Shown here: in pieces, positions 30,255 to 42,365 of the stretch
How positions within the stretch are numbered: the first letter of the stretch is position 1
Layout of the letters: every line of letters begins with the position of its first letter
From: Adiantum capillus-veneris
Lineage: Eukaryota; Streptophyta; Polypodiopsida; Polypodiales; Pteridaceae
NCBI GenBank assembly: GCA_014529385.2
Contig: CM043971.1
Location: 56,119,209-56,183,208 of the forward strand
Direction of reading: 5' to 3'
Length of the DNA stretch: 64,000 nt
Translations under genes and position numbers: made by a program
The notes under the pieces: model-generated
What the model was told of the DNA's origin: nothing
What the model saw: only the letters and a program-made list of their open reading frames with translations
The model's database searches: none

Positions 30255-33200
30255 TCATACTATCCTTAAGTTGTGTTCCTTGCATCCATCTAGCATCTTT
30301 AAAAGGATAATTTTTGAACTTAGTAAGATACCGTCGAATAATCTTACCATGTCGTAGTACCTTGTCTTCATGCCAAAGGATAGCTTCGGGTTGTAGCACC
30401 TCTTCTTAGTCTTCAATTTCGGGATTGTCTTCAATAATTGGTTCACTTGGTGGCTCTCCTTTGTAGGGCTTAAGTAGGCTCACATGAAAAGCATTGTGTA
30501 TGAGCCAATGGTTGGGCAGCTTGAGTTGATAAGCCATCTCATTAATTGATTTCAAGATTTGAAAAGGACCATAGTATCTTTTTGCTAGTTTAGAATAATA
30601 CTTTTGATGGCCCATAGGATTTTTTCCTATCGTTTGCCTCAATCGAGCCTTGGGAAACTTAAGTAAGACCCATCATTTTATTTAAACGTTAAGGCCCTTC
30701 TGTGTTTGTCAGCAGTAGCTTTTTGCCTTTGTTGAGAGATGGATATAGCCTCCTTAATCTTTTGGAAAGATTCTTGTAGGTCACGGCTATACTCATCAGC
30801 AGACAAGATCTTCCCGTGTACTTTAAGTAGCAAGGGACTTTTAGGACTTCCCTCTATGGTTTAAAAAGTTGCTTTTCCTGTAGAAGTATGGACAGTATTA
30901 TTGTACATATAGTCTACAAGAGGTAAGTACTTTTCCCATTGTGAACATTGATCTACTTCTGTGTGACATAAGTCTTTAGTAGATCGAATATCATAAGATT
31001 GGCTATCTCACTTTGGCCATCCGTTCATGGGTGATAGGCCGAAGAGAAACTCAATCTTGTACCTAGATTTTCAAAGAGACCTTTTCAAAAATTACTGGTC
31101 ATTCTAGGATCTCTATCTAACACGATGGATGTCAAAAATCCATGATGTCTGAAAATCTGAGATATTAAGAGAGTTGCCATTTCGTGTGCCTTAATAGTCT
31201 TTTTGACAAGAATAAAGTGTGTTTGCTTGCTAAAGTTGTCGACTATTGTCCATATTTTCGTATTCTGATGGATAGACTTGGGTAATCCAAAGATAAAATT
31301 CATGGATATACTCTCCCATGGTGCCCCTCTATCATACTTAGTCTTTTGGCATACCACACATTTTGAAACATACTCTTGTATGTCCACTTTCATGATAGGC
31401 CAATAGAAGTACGTCTCTACTCCTCGAAGAGTAGGTTGAATGCCTCTATGCCCCACATAGGGAGGAGCATGGGATTCATACACGACTTTCTCATAGGGGG
31501 TGGGTAACACATAGCCTAATGCCATGGAGAAGATAACCATCCTGCAAGGTGAATGGTTCCTCTTTCTTCCCCAATGCAAGGGCTGGCATTATGTCTTTAA
31601 AGTCAGGGTCAGTAGCGTACTCATCTATCATAGAAGATAGACCATTGTGAGTTGCTATAGACACCGCGTTAACTTTTAGTCGTCGTGAAAGTGCATTGGC
31701 CACTTGATTGTGCTCACCAGTAATGTGAGCAATATGAAAATAAAATTGCAAAAGAAAATTTGCCCACCTCATTTGTTTGTCAGAATGCTTGGTTTGCATC
31801 ATGAAGTACTTGAGACTTTGGTGGTCTGTTCGTAAAATAAATGGAGTCCCCAATAGATAGTGCTTCCATATGTCTAGGGCATGTAAAATAGCCAAGAGCT
31901 CTTTCTCCTAAATGTCCAAGACTCGTTCATCCGAATCAAGCCTTCGGCTCTCATATGCTATGAGATGCCCTTGTTGAAGCAAGACTGCTCCAAGTCAATC
32001 ACCACAAGCATCACATTGGACCTCAAATGGCTTTGAGAGATCTAGAAGCACAAGGACTGGTTAGCTTCTCTTTGAGCTTGTCAAAATCATTTTGCTCCTT
32101 AGCAGTCCAAGAGTACTTAACGTTGTTCTTTGTTAAGTCATGTAATGGTCCTGCTATTTGAGAGAATTTTGCTATGAAGCGTCTATAGTATGCACACATA
32201 CCAATAAAGCTTCTTAGCTCATGTAGTTCCTTAGATTAAGCCATGCTTTTACTACCTTAACTTTGATGGATCCATATGGATACCATCTTGAGAGATAATA
32301 TGACCTAAGTATTGAATCTCTTGAAGGAAAAATTCGCTTTTCTTTTGATTGATAAAAAGCTTGTTCTCCCTCAATGCTTGAAAAATAACCTGGAGATGTT
32401 GCTTATGTTCCTCCAAGGACTTGGAGTAGATGATGATATTATCAAAGAACACTCAAGTGAATTTGTGGTAGGGTCTAAATTGTTTCTCCATTAAAGGATT
32501 GAACGTGGGTGGTGCATTATCAAGCCAAAAGGCATGACTAGGTATTCATAAAGGCCAAATGTTGTACAAAACACGATCTTTAGGATATCTTCATCCACTA
32601 TCCTTATTTGATGATAGCCACTTTTAAGGTCAATCCTATTGAAGTAGGTGGAGCCTTGTAGCTTATCAAATAGATCTTCTACCCGAGGCATGTGAAATCT
32701 GTTTTTGATAGTGATATGGTTTAATGCTCGATAGTCCACACACATGCGGTATGTACCATCTTTCTTTTTCACTAAAAGGACTGGAGAACAAAAGGGAGAG
32801 GAGCTATGCCTCACCATCCCTTTGTCTACCAATTCTTGTACTTGCCTCATGATCTCCTCTTGTTGAGCTTGAGAAATTCGATAGGGAGGCTTGTTAGGTG
32901 ATGAGCTTCCTGGTAGGAGCTCAATTTGATGGTCATCATCCCCTCATTTTTGAGGTACGTCCATAGGTATATCATTGATGAGCACACCTTGGAATCCCTT
33001 TTAGAAAATTAGATAAGTCTAACTCTTCTTGATTCCTACCATTTACATCTAATGAAATATCTTCTAGGGACTCTTTGACAAAAATCATGTATGCAAAAAC
33101 TGAGCTCTTTATTGATTTATCAAAATCAAGAGGATTTACAAGTGGTATAGTACGACCAAACTCACTAGCATCTATATACATGTTCTTTTCCTTGTAGGTG

Positions 33201-33487
33201 AAGTAGATTCTCCTTTCAGGGAACTTCATGTTGGCAACCATGCGGTTGAACCATGGTGCCCCTAGGATAGCGTCCTCATGTTGGAGAGGAGACATGAAAA
33301 AGTCTTCTTTGTCAACATAGCTTTGGACATGAAGCCTCAATTTCCCAATTAAGGGAGTAACGAAAACTTGATGTCCCTTGAAAGCTGTGTCGGCCGTTAC
33401 AGTATCTCCCATGTCAAAATCTTGAATCCCCAACTTGGTGGCCAACTCCATTGATATGAAGTTGTGAGTAGACCCAGGGTCAAACAA
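30255..33487 (-). pseudogene. Ty3/gypsy pol (protease, RT, RNase H, integrase, chromodomain-like), inactive
   Basis: Minus-strand order is that of a gypsy chromovirus. Protease at 33487-32972 (FDPGSTHNFIS; the usual catalytic DSG-type motif reads DPGS). RT from 32850 ([29 protein letters not shown]). The RT active-site box near 32450 reads FFDNIIIYS where FFDD is usual, so the second catalytic Asp is Asn. RNase H/connection lies at 31895-31500 (TDHQSLKYF, HNQVANALSRR). Integrase has a zinc region (GHRG...CVVCQKTK), then SMNFIFGLP where SMDFI is usual, and LDRDPRMTS. The C-terminal region reads [28 protein letters not shown], then a chromodomain-like YLTKFKNYPFKDARW. Frameshifts separate the parts. 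It is dead by both frame breaks and lost catalytic residues. Confidence 0.92.
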
Positions 33488-33507
33488 GATGAAGGCAACA
33501 TGCTCCC

Positions 33508-34925
33508 TTACCTTTCCCCAAGCATAGGAGAGAGGTGATCCTTTGCAATGAGCATCCTCTTTTGGAGCTTTGATAGTGGAAGCTCTAGGAGTCTCATTGT
33601 GAGAATTTCTCTTAGGGCAAAAACGGTAGCCATGTCCTTGCTCCCACAGTTAAAACATTTATGGTCCTTGCAAAAAGCTTCAAGCTTTTCAGGAGAGAGT
33701 TTATTTTTATCTTTGTAAAGTCCCTTCTCCTTGGACCAATTGTTGTTGTTGGAATTGCCTTGGGATGAATTTTGGGCATTGGTTTTCCCCTTTGCATCAC
33801 TTTTGTCTTTGCTTTCCATGGGCTTGACATTCCTTCTAGCCCCTTGTTGGAAATTGATGCGCGAAGCAACCTTAGTGTGGTGGATTACTTTGGTGATAGA
33901 ACCAGGCCGTTGAGAGATGACGTACTCGGCCATCTCTTCAGGTAATCCCACACAAAATTGTTTCTTTTGCTCGGCGAAGTCTATCTTTTGAAAGATAGTA
34001 TCCTTGAGATGTAAATCCCAAAACTTGTCCACATATTTGTTGATAGACTCATGGAGAGAAGCTTCAAACTCTACAATCCGGTAAGCACTTTGTCCTTTGC
34101 ATCGCTTGCAAGGAATTGCTTCATGATAAAAACTCGTAGAGTTTTCCATGTCTTTGGGGCTTCGCCATTGCCACAAAGGCTAGCCCACCATTAACGAGCA
34201 GATTTTTGGAAGTGCACAGCTACGTGGCGTAGCTTGGAGGACTCCATGAAGCCCTCGTTTTCAAAGGCCACATCAAATTGTTGGATGAAGACCAATACTT
34301 TGTCGGTAGCACCAAAGGTGCCATCATGGGTGAGAAAAGAGATACTCTTTCCTCCCTCTTTGAGCTTCTTGAGCTTTTGGGACCTTCGCCATGCAGGGTA
34401 AGATTTGCAATGTCCTCCCCACGTGTATTCTCTAGAGGAATAGTTGTAGCTTTTGTCAGAAGAGGAGGAAGGTGAAGAAGAAGGAGAAGAGGGTGACCTC
34501 TTTCTTGCCCTCTTCTTCCTTTGTTTCCTCTCTTCCCTTTTGGAGTGACTAGGAGAAGGACTGTGGGTTGACCGGAGGAGTTGGCAACCGTCTAAACCGC
34601 CGTCTTCGTGGAGCCACATCTTCAGAGGATCTTAGGGATTCATTACATTCTTGTTCTTTGGATTCCTCCTCTCGTATGGGAGAGAGTCTTTTCTTGGGGG
34701 TCTCATCAAGACGCCTCCTAAGCTCTCTCTCCTCTTGGAGAGGAAGGGAAATCCCATAAGTGCGAAGTTGTTGAGTAACTTCGGCTTGCAAAGCAGGGTT
34801 GCCCATAGCTTGCTGCAACCTAGTAACAAGATAATTGACAAACATGGAGACATCATCATTAGCACCTTCATGTGCAAAATCAAAGTTTCAATGTTCATTC
34901 TACTCTCATGGTTATTGTCAGCCAT
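33508..34925 (-). pseudogene. Ty3/gypsy gag, frame-broken
   Basis: Start ATG at 34925 gives MADNNHE, paralogous to MADKGKE at the start of the plus-strand element. In order: LVTRLQQAMGNPALQAEV, a Ser/Arg/Lys-rich linker, then a retrotransposon-gag core (FIQQFDVAFENEGF...LHESINKYVDKFWDL...LPEEMAEYVI), and a CCHC-like knuckle that starts KCFNCGSKD and breaks before the later ligands. Several frame changes and a gap near 34180 disrupt it. In the family, Gag forms the particle that packages element RNA. The protease follows directly downstream. Confidence 0.85.
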
Positions 34926-35296
34926 GCTAATTAAACTTATGTAACCTTACTCGCTACTCTTCTTTACCTTTTAAAATCAGTTCTCAAGCAGTCACACCCG
35001 TGGTTTAGACACTTTTGATTGCAAAGACTAGTGGAGAGGATCTAACATTGCTCAGTTGATTATGGTTCTTGTTGAGCTTGCTCGTAGCTCAATAATAGTT
35101 AAGCCAAAGACAAGGCCCGAGAGGCTCCATTATTAAGACTATAGTTTCCAACGTTGTACCTCGAACTAAGTCCTTCTCAACCAAGATAATAGATCCCTGT
35201 CCCACTTACCGTATTGCAATAAATAGGCCCAAACTTTTATGGACAACTTAAGGACCTCTCTTCTTAAGCAAGAAAGAGAAACCAATGGCTCTAGTA
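34926..35296 (-). mobile_element. Leader and primer-binding site of the minus-strand gypsy element
   Basis: The reverse complement aligns with the leader of the plus-strand element at 36846-37258 (shared AAGAAGAGAGGTCC, ATTATTGAGCTA and CCACGGGT blocks). The primer-binding site reads TACTAGAGCCATTGG at 35296-35282, a one-mismatch match to the tRNA-Met site that lacks its first three bases. The expected minus-orientation 5' LTR is absent. A plus-orientation LTR abuts the site instead. Confidence 0.75.
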
Positions 35297-36145
35297 TTTT
35301 CATAGAAACTAATATCTAATTCTCCCAATTAATTTTCTCATGTTAAACTGATAATTTAATATGGGGAAGTACTAGGGGAGTAAAAGCTAGAACATTGGTA
35401 AGGCTGCTAGACCAGTCTCTGCAGGGATCCAAAGGAGAGAAAATAGGGATCCAAAGGGGGCAGTCTTCAAAAGAGTATGTGCATCACTGGAGCTTAAAAG
35501 ACCTAAGGTTCAGCTCCATTAAGACTTCTATAGGCTAAGGTTCCAAGATTTTAATTGAAAAGTCCAAATGGTCAAAGCTGGGAAAATTGGATGGTGGAAC
35601 AGGGAAGACTCAAAAGTCTTCCCACATCCCTATCAAGGAGGGGGCGAGCCCTAAGAGTAGGGGAGGAGAGAGAAGCACACACACACACACACTCCAAAGC
35701 TTCCCTCAGAGGGAATATTGGACACATTGGCACTCCTAGGCCAGTTGCCCCCAATCTTCCCTCGAATCCTATTGGATGGCCATAGAGGTGTGCCAATGAG
35801 AATTAGGCTAGAGTAAAATTAGTCTAATTAATTGAAATGCTTGATAAAAGAACCAATAGAAATTAAGCTCCCCATAAGACTATTGGACACTCTACCAAGG
35901 GGTCCAATGAGCATCAAGCAACCCTTGATTCCTATTAGCCAGAAGACTAAAAGGTCCATTATTTTAATTACATAAAGCTCTCACAAAAGGGGATAGGGGG
36001 ACACATGTCACAAGGCTATCGATCATGCTTCTAATTTGTGATTGGCTAAGCCCTGTAGGAGCCAATGGGAGGCCAGCAAGAGTAAATGGCAAGAGGGGTC
36101 GACCAAGAAGAGAGAGAGAGGGTTGCATTTTTTACCAACACATTG

Positions 36146-36189
<44 letters not shown>

Positions 36190-36845
36190 CTCATGTGTGC
36201 AAGAAGAACTCCATATCCTTCTCCAAGCATTGAGAAGTAGAGGCCTACACCAACAACTCTTGTCTATGGAATGCAAATCCGATCAAGAGCCAAGCTTCAA
36301 TGGCATGCTCATCTCCTCTACCATGCTAATTACTAAGCTAAGCTATGCTATTAGAGTGATTATGTGAGGAGAATACTTATGTCTCGTAAAATACATCTTC
36401 TTCCTCTCAAGTATCCTCATTCCCTACTAGCTCTCACCATTTTTTAAGGTGTGTGAGGCCTTGGGACTGAGGCTAGGCAAACTAGGTGTTTTTCAAGCAT
36501 AATTTGTTGCATGAAGCTTCCATCTTCATTGCACCAATGAGTTTTGTCAAGGAACACAAGTATTGTATTGTAAAAAAGTCTCCTTTGATGGGAGAATCTC
36601 TAATACAAAGCCTTTATGAAGGGGGGACCGGCTCCATGCAAATCCGCTCCTCAATTCTTGTCAATTTTTCTATTTCTCTCTAATTTCAAGTATTTTCAAT
36701 GCCAAATTAGCTAGGTGTAAATTGCTATGTTGCTTTTTTAAATTAAGTACTCTCCCTATGCTCAATAGGAACTTGTTCTTAACGAAATGCTCACTATGTT
36801 ATCAATTTTTGCTACACACAAGTGACTAGTGCATTAAATGTTACA
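35297..36845 (+). mobile_element. 5' LTR of the plus-strand gypsy element
   Basis: About 1.55 kb, starting TTTTCATAGAAAC (degenerate TGTCAT start) and ending AATGTTACA, followed at once by the primer-binding site. It belongs to the same LTR family as 24024-25681 and 42366-48391. It contains a CA array at 36150-36188 and the conserved CTATGGAATGCAAATCC block near 36264. Confidence 0.85.
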
Positions 36846-36858
36846 TTGGTATTAGAGC
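36846..36858 (+). promoter_or_regulatory. tRNA-Met primer-binding site
   Basis: TTGGTATTAGAGC lies directly after the LTR end. One mismatch to the standard plant initiator-tRNA primer-binding site. Confidence 0.85.
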
Positions 36859-37258
36859 TATTGATTTCTCTTTTCTTGTTGAAGAAGAGAGGTCCTCAAG
36901 CTTTCTACAAATGGTTGGTGTTATTAATTGCAAAGAGTAAGTAGAATAGGGATCTTTCATCCTTGAAGCACACCTACTTTATGATGTTAACGGGGATACC
37001 GTCGAGGGCTATGGTCTTAATAGTGGAGTCCTACAGGGCTTGCCTATGGCTTTTAACCATTATTGAGCTATTAGTAGCTTGACAGGAACCGGTGTTGTCT
37101 TGGCTCTGTTGAACCCTCTCTTCTGCTCCTTGCAATTAATAATAATCGAGCCACGGGTATAGATGCTTGAGTGCTAATCTTTGAAGGTAAAGAGGAGTAG
37201 CAACTAGGGTTTGAAGTGCCAAAGTACAAGTAAAAATTTACATCTAAAATTTGCTAGT

Positions 37259-37956
37259 ATGGCTGACAAGGGAAAAGAGATTGAAATGAATGTTGATAGC
37301 TTTGATTTTGCTAATGAAAGAGCAACTAATGATGCCCCTATGCTTGTAAACTATCTTGTTTCTAGGCTTCAACAAGCCCTGGGCAATCCATCCCTCCAAG
37401 GTGAAGTGCTACAGCAATTGCGCACCCACGGTATTCTCCAAACTCCCCACCAAGAAGAGAGAGTACCTAGGAAAGCTCCTGGTTAGACTTCCAAAAGAGG
37501 ATTCTCTCCGATAAGGGAAGAAGAGGAGGATCCATATGAAGGGCTCAAAAACTTACTACTCGATGAGGCATCTCCCTCCAAAGGAGAACCCAAGTTTCAA
37601 CGGTAGAGCCCCAACCGAATGAATGAGAAAGGAGTGATTCTCTTGACGCCTCGGTGGAGATGGCTCCACGAATATGGCAAGAAAAACGCTCTCCAATACC
37701 CCCTAAAAGGAGAAGACCATCGCATACTTCTCTACACCATAATTCAAAGAGGGAAGAGAGAAAACAAGAGAAGAAAAAGGCGAGAAATAGGCTACCCTCT
37801 TCTCCATCTTCTTCATCCTCTTCCTCTTCTAAAGAAAGTGATGGTGCAAACAAGGAGGAACGAGGGAAGAAAAAGGCGAGAAAGAGGTCATCCTCTTCTC
37901 CATCCTCCTCATACTCTTCCTCTTCTGAAGAAACATTCACAAGCCAAGGTGGTTAA
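37259..37956 (+). pseudogene. Ty3/gypsy gag N-terminal part, truncated
   Basis: ATG at 37259 gives MADKGKEIEMNVDSFDFANE and then LVSRLQQALGNPSLQGEVLQ, clearly paralogous to the minus-strand gag. A TAG stops the frame near 37485. The Ser/Lys-rich linker (KREERKQEKKKARNR, SSSSSSKESD) follows in frame to about 37956, where similarity to gag ends and unrelated sequence begins. The gag core, protease, RT and RNase H are missing from this element. Confidence 0.8.
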
Positions 37957-38710
37957 CTCGTCTTTGCCGGCTACCCATGAATCTAGCACTTCAACACTTG
38001 TAGTTGCAGCAAGCAGTAATATTGCAAGTACTCAACCTGCACGACCTAAGAGTACATATCAATGGGTCCCCAAGGCCTTACTTCCAACTACCTCAACCCT
38101 CCCATCCATTCCAAGAAAAAATTTCCCGGGAAAACCAAGAGCGCGCCCTAGGAGAGTCAAGACCAAATCACGACGGATTCCAAAACAACTATTAGAAGCC
38201 CAAGGCTACTATGATGGAAATGAGCAAATTTGGGTACCTAAACGTAAAATGTGTCCTTCCCTATCGACAACAAACCCATATGAGTCAAACAGTGTAACGC
38301 TAAAGCCAATGTCAGACCGTGGGAAGGGAAAGATCACAGAATGCTACACACCTAGTCCAGAGCTAGTTTGGGCTCCAAAGCAAAACCAATTTATTCCACC
38401 TAGCTTAGGAAGGGGGGAGTTCCATGAAGCTTCTAGCTCCTCATGTAATACATCCATAGAGGTAAAAGCTTCTACACAGCCTCCATCTATAGTAATGGAC
38501 CTCCATGAAGCTACAAAAGAATCCACACCTCCCAGTGTTCAAGAATCACCTGATGAACCACTTCAAGTTCGATCCTGGGAGAGTACCTTACCACCCTTGC
38601 AACTTGACGAGGCACCTAGGGTAATAGAAAACTACTGGCAAAAATCCTCACCTATTACCAACTGGAACAATTGGTTTCAAAGGGTGACGACATCATTTCA
38701 AACGGTATGA
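37945..38710 (+). CDS. Pro/Ser-rich ORF with three W-[VA]-P-K motifs, unknown
   Basis: This is the open part of a longer plus-strand frame. No family is recognised. It is rich in Pro, Ser, Thr, Lys and Arg. It contains three spaced motifs, TYQWVPKAL (about 38057), EQIWVPKRK (about 38223) and ELVWAPKQN (about 38362), plus a basic patch GKPRARPRRVKTKSRR. The C-terminus is Glu/Ser/Pro-rich and ends NWFQRVTTSF before the stop at 38708-38710. There is no recognised enzymatic domain, signal peptide or membrane segment. The stop is followed within about 20 bases by a polypurine tract, suggesting it is the last gene of an LTR-type element, perhaps a gag-like or accessory product. Its true start is unknown because the frame merges with the gypsy gag region. 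An uninterrupted frame of about 250 codons in this decayed setting is notable. Confidence 0.4.
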
Positions 38711-38939
38711 TCTACCCAAGGAAGGGGGGAGTGTTTGTGGACATCCATCATTCACTTGCTTCCCTCTCAACCTTTCTCCGTGACCTCTTAATGTATATAT
38801 AAAGCCTTATACTCACAAAAACAAGATAAAAAAGTAAAAGAGCAAGAGCCATAACACAAATCATAAAAACAAATTATGCACAAGAACACGACCCTTGTAA
38901 TATTTGCACTCTAACCATCATCTATTTGCGTGTACAGAT

Positions 38940-39333
38940 ATGGCTAGTACGCTAGAGTCATCCACTCTTGCCTTGGGTGAGAGGTACCCTCGTTACTTTT
39001 CACAAATATTTCACATGGTCTTTCCAGACGCTAGCATGTGAGAGGAATTTTGAGGAGTTAGAATGGCTGATACGTCTCTTGACCACGTCTGATCCATACT
39101 TAGTAGAGAGCGTTTCTCCCATTGAACAAGCCTACCCTTTTGACCAAGATGACTATAGGCGTCTAGTGACCTTCTTAGTAAACATGGGCACCTATGATGA
39201 AGAAGAAAATTTACACGACTACACGGATGGCACATATGGTCTCATGGATGATGACTTTGTTTATCTCGACGACGAGGATAGGGGTTTAGCCTTAGGGTTT
39301 CCCCCCAACCTCTACAATATCCTATTCCCTTGA
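38940..39333 (+). pseudogene. Acidic ORF, unknown, one frameshift
   Basis: ATG at 38940 opens MASTLESSTLALGERYPRYF. After a one-frame change near 39035 the reading continues as FEELEWLIRLLTTSDPYLVE and on to an Asp/Glu/Tyr-rich end (MDDDFVYLDDEDRG) at 39333. No family recognised. It lies inside the foreign element fragment, downstream of the WVPK frame. Confidence 0.35.
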
Positions 39334-40706
39334 CTCTCTAGGGGGAGTGCAAATAATTAGGTTAGGGTTCCTTATGTTTTTTGTTGTGTTCAATAAGTGT
39401 TGGTACCTTTTTCCACTAATGTGCCTCCTGGAGGTATTCCTTTTGTTTCCTAGTGTGTACAGGAGCGTGTTGCTATTGGTAGGATTTGGACCTTCATGGA
39501 ATCTTTATCTCAAATCACTCTTCAAATCAAGCGCGACCATCGACACAAACAGGTGTTTCTTGTCCATTAGCATTGCCCCTTATCTTTTTTGCATCTATGA
39601 TTGTCAGCTTTAATTGTGATTGGTAGCCTAATATTCACCGCATTTGCTTAGTATCAAACATTTAATTCAATGTAATTTTTTGTCATAATCACTTGTCTAG
39701 GTTTAAAAATCAAGCAGTCCGACAAACTAGTTTGACCAAGTTAGGTGTTAGAAATCTTCTCTTAATACCATGGGGAATGCCTTCCTAATAATTAATGGTT
39801 ACTTAGGTTCTTAATCCAATTTAGGCAGCATTGTGTGAAATGTACTAGGGCTTTCTAGTGGGCTTGACCCTATTGACCTTTAGCTTAAGTATTATAAAGG
39901 GAGTTTACTAGTGTGATGAGCCTGGGGAGGTGTATCAATGTTATATGACCCCCCAAAGTTACAAAATTAAAATGCTGAAAATGAACAAACAAAAAATCAA
40001 AGTGCCACACTGTAAAATCTTAAGGTGGAAGAGAAATCTCAGCTTGATTTGGTACTTCACTCACATGTATTGCCTATGGTACTAGAGCCCTAGAGGTTCC
40101 CAGTATGGGCGCTTTTACTTGAAAAGCAAAAAACCCAAGGCATACAAAATAAGCACACACATCAAAATTGAATCACTGTGAAAAGACTTTGGGGGGTCAA
40201 AGAAAAAGTAATCAGTCAGGCGATGATTTCATGAGAAATTCCTTTTATGGTAGCTGAACTACAAGGTCTTCTACATATAGCCTCTAGTCAGCCCTCGAAC
40301 ATGAATACTTGGCTCTCGCGATTAAACAACTTAATTGACCACAGAAAATTAAGAAGTTTACCCATGGTATTAATATTCTATCTCTAGTGCCTTTCGATCG
40401 TCAAATTAGCGACCCCAAACTTGTTTAATTTTTTACCTTTACATCTGTTTATACATTTGATTACATTGCAATTTAATGTTCATTGCTGACAAATTGTTTG
40501 AAATTCTTTTACCAATCAACTTGTCTACCTAAAACTGCATATGCTTTTTACTCACTTATGAGAATGCAATTACTGTGCCAATGTTGTTTGATTTTGCAGT
40601 GACTGAAGAAGGCTAAGGACATTCATCTCAAATGCTCTTCCACCTCGACGAACGAGCTTCAACTCAATAGCTTCCGAGGATGGAATCTACATCAGGAAGG
40701 GGGGCA
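39334..40706. other. No recognised gene, probable element interior
   Basis: No domain or structured repeat was found, apart from the purine tract at 40693-40706 that abuts the LTR-like block. Confidence 0.35.
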
Positions 40707-41099
40707 TGTTAACCATCACGGCTCACGGACACCCCATCACCTACGACGGACGTGTATTATGTATTTGGTAGAGTCAGGTACCGGGCTTGTCGGACCAATA
40801 GGAAAAGGGTAAGAGTGATCGCCGATGAGAGGCGCACTCTAACTGGGACATTCAAGGGATTAGTTGGCTAAGCATGGGCGCCCAAGTGTGAATGGGGTGA
40901 GCTCATATAAAAGCCAACTAAACCTAAAATTCACTTATTCTCTCATTTGTGCAATAGAAGAGTGCTCTTGCTCCATCTCCATCTCCATCTCCATCTTCTT
41001 CTTCTTCACCTCCTCGTGTGTGTGTGTATGTGAGAGAGAGAGAGAGAGGGAGAGTGTGTGTGCAATCGAGCATTACGAAGGCACCATGGATTACCAACA
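40707..41099 (+). mobile_element. LTR-like block (TGTTAACC...CCAACA)
   Basis: 393 bp, preceded by a polypurine tract and bounded by TG and CA. It contains ATAAAAGCC near 40909, (TCCATC)n and a GT/GA run at 41018-41060. Gypsy integrase sequence resumes immediately after it (TCCATCGTGTCAGATAGAGA), so this is the right insertion boundary. Confidence 0.6.
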
Positions 41100-42007
41100 T
41101 CCATCGTGTCAGATAGAGATCCTAGAATGACCAGTAACTTCTGGAAAGGTCTCTTTGAAAATCTAGGAACAAGATTGAATTTCCTTTAACCTATCACCCA
41201 CAAACGGATGGCCAAAGTGAGATAGCCAATCTTACGATACTCGATCTACTAAAGATAGAAGTAGATCAACGCTCACAATCGAAAAAGTACTTACCTCTTG
41301 TAGAGTATGCTTACAATAAAACTGTACATACTTCTACGGGAAAAGCACCTTTTGAGATCGTTGAGGGAAGACTTAAAAGTCCCTTGCTACTCAAAGTACA
41401 TGGGAAGATCTTCGCTGTCGATGAGTATAGCCGTGACCTACAAGAATCTTTTCAAAAGATTAAGAAGGCTATATCCATCTCTCAACAAAAGCACAAAGCT
41501 GCTACTAACAAGCACAGAAGGGCCTTTAATGTTCAAATAAAATGATTGGGTCTTACTTAAGTTTCCTAAGGCTCGATTAAGGCAAACGACGAGCAAAAAT
41601 CTTACGGGCCATCAAAAGTATTATGCTAAGGTAGCAAAAAGATGCTATGGTCCTTTCCACGTCTTGAAGCCTATCAAGCAATGAGACGGCTTACCAACTC
41701 AAGTTGCCCAACCATTGGCTTATACACAATGCTTTTCATGTGAGCCTACTTAAGCCCTACAAAGGACTAGAGCCACCAAGTGAACCAATTATTAAACACC
41801 CTCCTGAAGTTGAAGACCAAGAAGAGGTGCTACAGCCCGAAGCTATTCTTTGGCATGAAGATAAGGTACTACGACATGGTAAGAATATCCGATAGTATCT
41901 TATTAAGTTCAAAAATTATCTTTTTGAAGATGCTAGATGGATGCAAAAAAATACAGCTTAAGGATAGTATGAACCTTGTCAATGCTTACAATGCTACATT
42001 AGAGTAA
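41100..42007 (+). pseudogene. Gypsy integrase C-terminal half and chromodomain-like end, broken
   Basis: It resumes within the integrase core at the block equivalent to [12 protein letters not shown] and continues through the HP-T-DGQ-like CACAAACGGATGGCC region. [21 protein letters not shown] (41704-41766) is the conserved integrase C-terminal motif, followed by VLQPEAILWHEDKVLRHGK and a chromodomain-like NYLFEDARW. Two or more frameshifts. It aligns closely with 30255-31150 of the minus-strand element. Confidence 0.85.
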
Positions 42008-42365
42008 GCACATGTACAAATTTCTTTTAAATGACCAATGTTTTTGTCTTATAAGACTAGTTCTCTTTTTATTGTGCACAAATTTAAATACTATGCATGC
42101 TTAGAATCACGTTTGTGATGACGATGTCTCTCAAACACCAAGTAGAATTTGTCACTCTACTTTGGGAGAATGAAATGGACTAAAGAGCAGACATGCTTGC
42201 ACCAGCTATGTCTCACAAGCACCAAATGGATTAGTCATCCATCTTGGAAAGATGTCGTAGGGTAAAAAGGGATCCTCTACCCGCTAAGTAAGATTGACTA
42301 ATGACTAAGGCTTTATCTCTTCTACCTCATAGTCGAGCATGACTATGATTTCAAGAGAGAGGTAA
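42008..42365 (+). mobile_element. 3' interior and polypurine tract of the plus-strand gypsy element
   Basis: Homologous to the inverted stretch 29890-30254. The polypurine tract CAAGAGAGAGGTAA lies just before the LTR start at 42366. Confidence 0.75.

Larger units (their letters stand above)
37957..41099 (+). mobile_element. Foreign LTR-element fragment inside the plus-strand gypsy element
   Basis: Between the truncated gag and the resumed integrase lies about 3.1 kb unlike the gypsy element. It holds an open frame with repeated WVPK motifs (to 38710), a purine tract (AAGGAAGGGGGGAG, about 38718-38731), a second acidic frame (38940-39333) and a second purine tract (AGGAAGGGGGGCA) just before a 393-bp LTR-like block, TGTTAACC to CCAACA (40707-41099). 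Purine tract plus TG...CA is the layout of a 3' LTR boundary. A matching 5' LTR was not seen, so the left end is lost or too diverged. Confidence 0.6.

Noticed and set aside
38732..38936. Short LTR (TGTTTGTGGAC to GTGTACA) after the first purine tract
   Set aside because: A new ATG frame begins right after it and no second copy was seen, so it may equally be an internal promoter or spacer.
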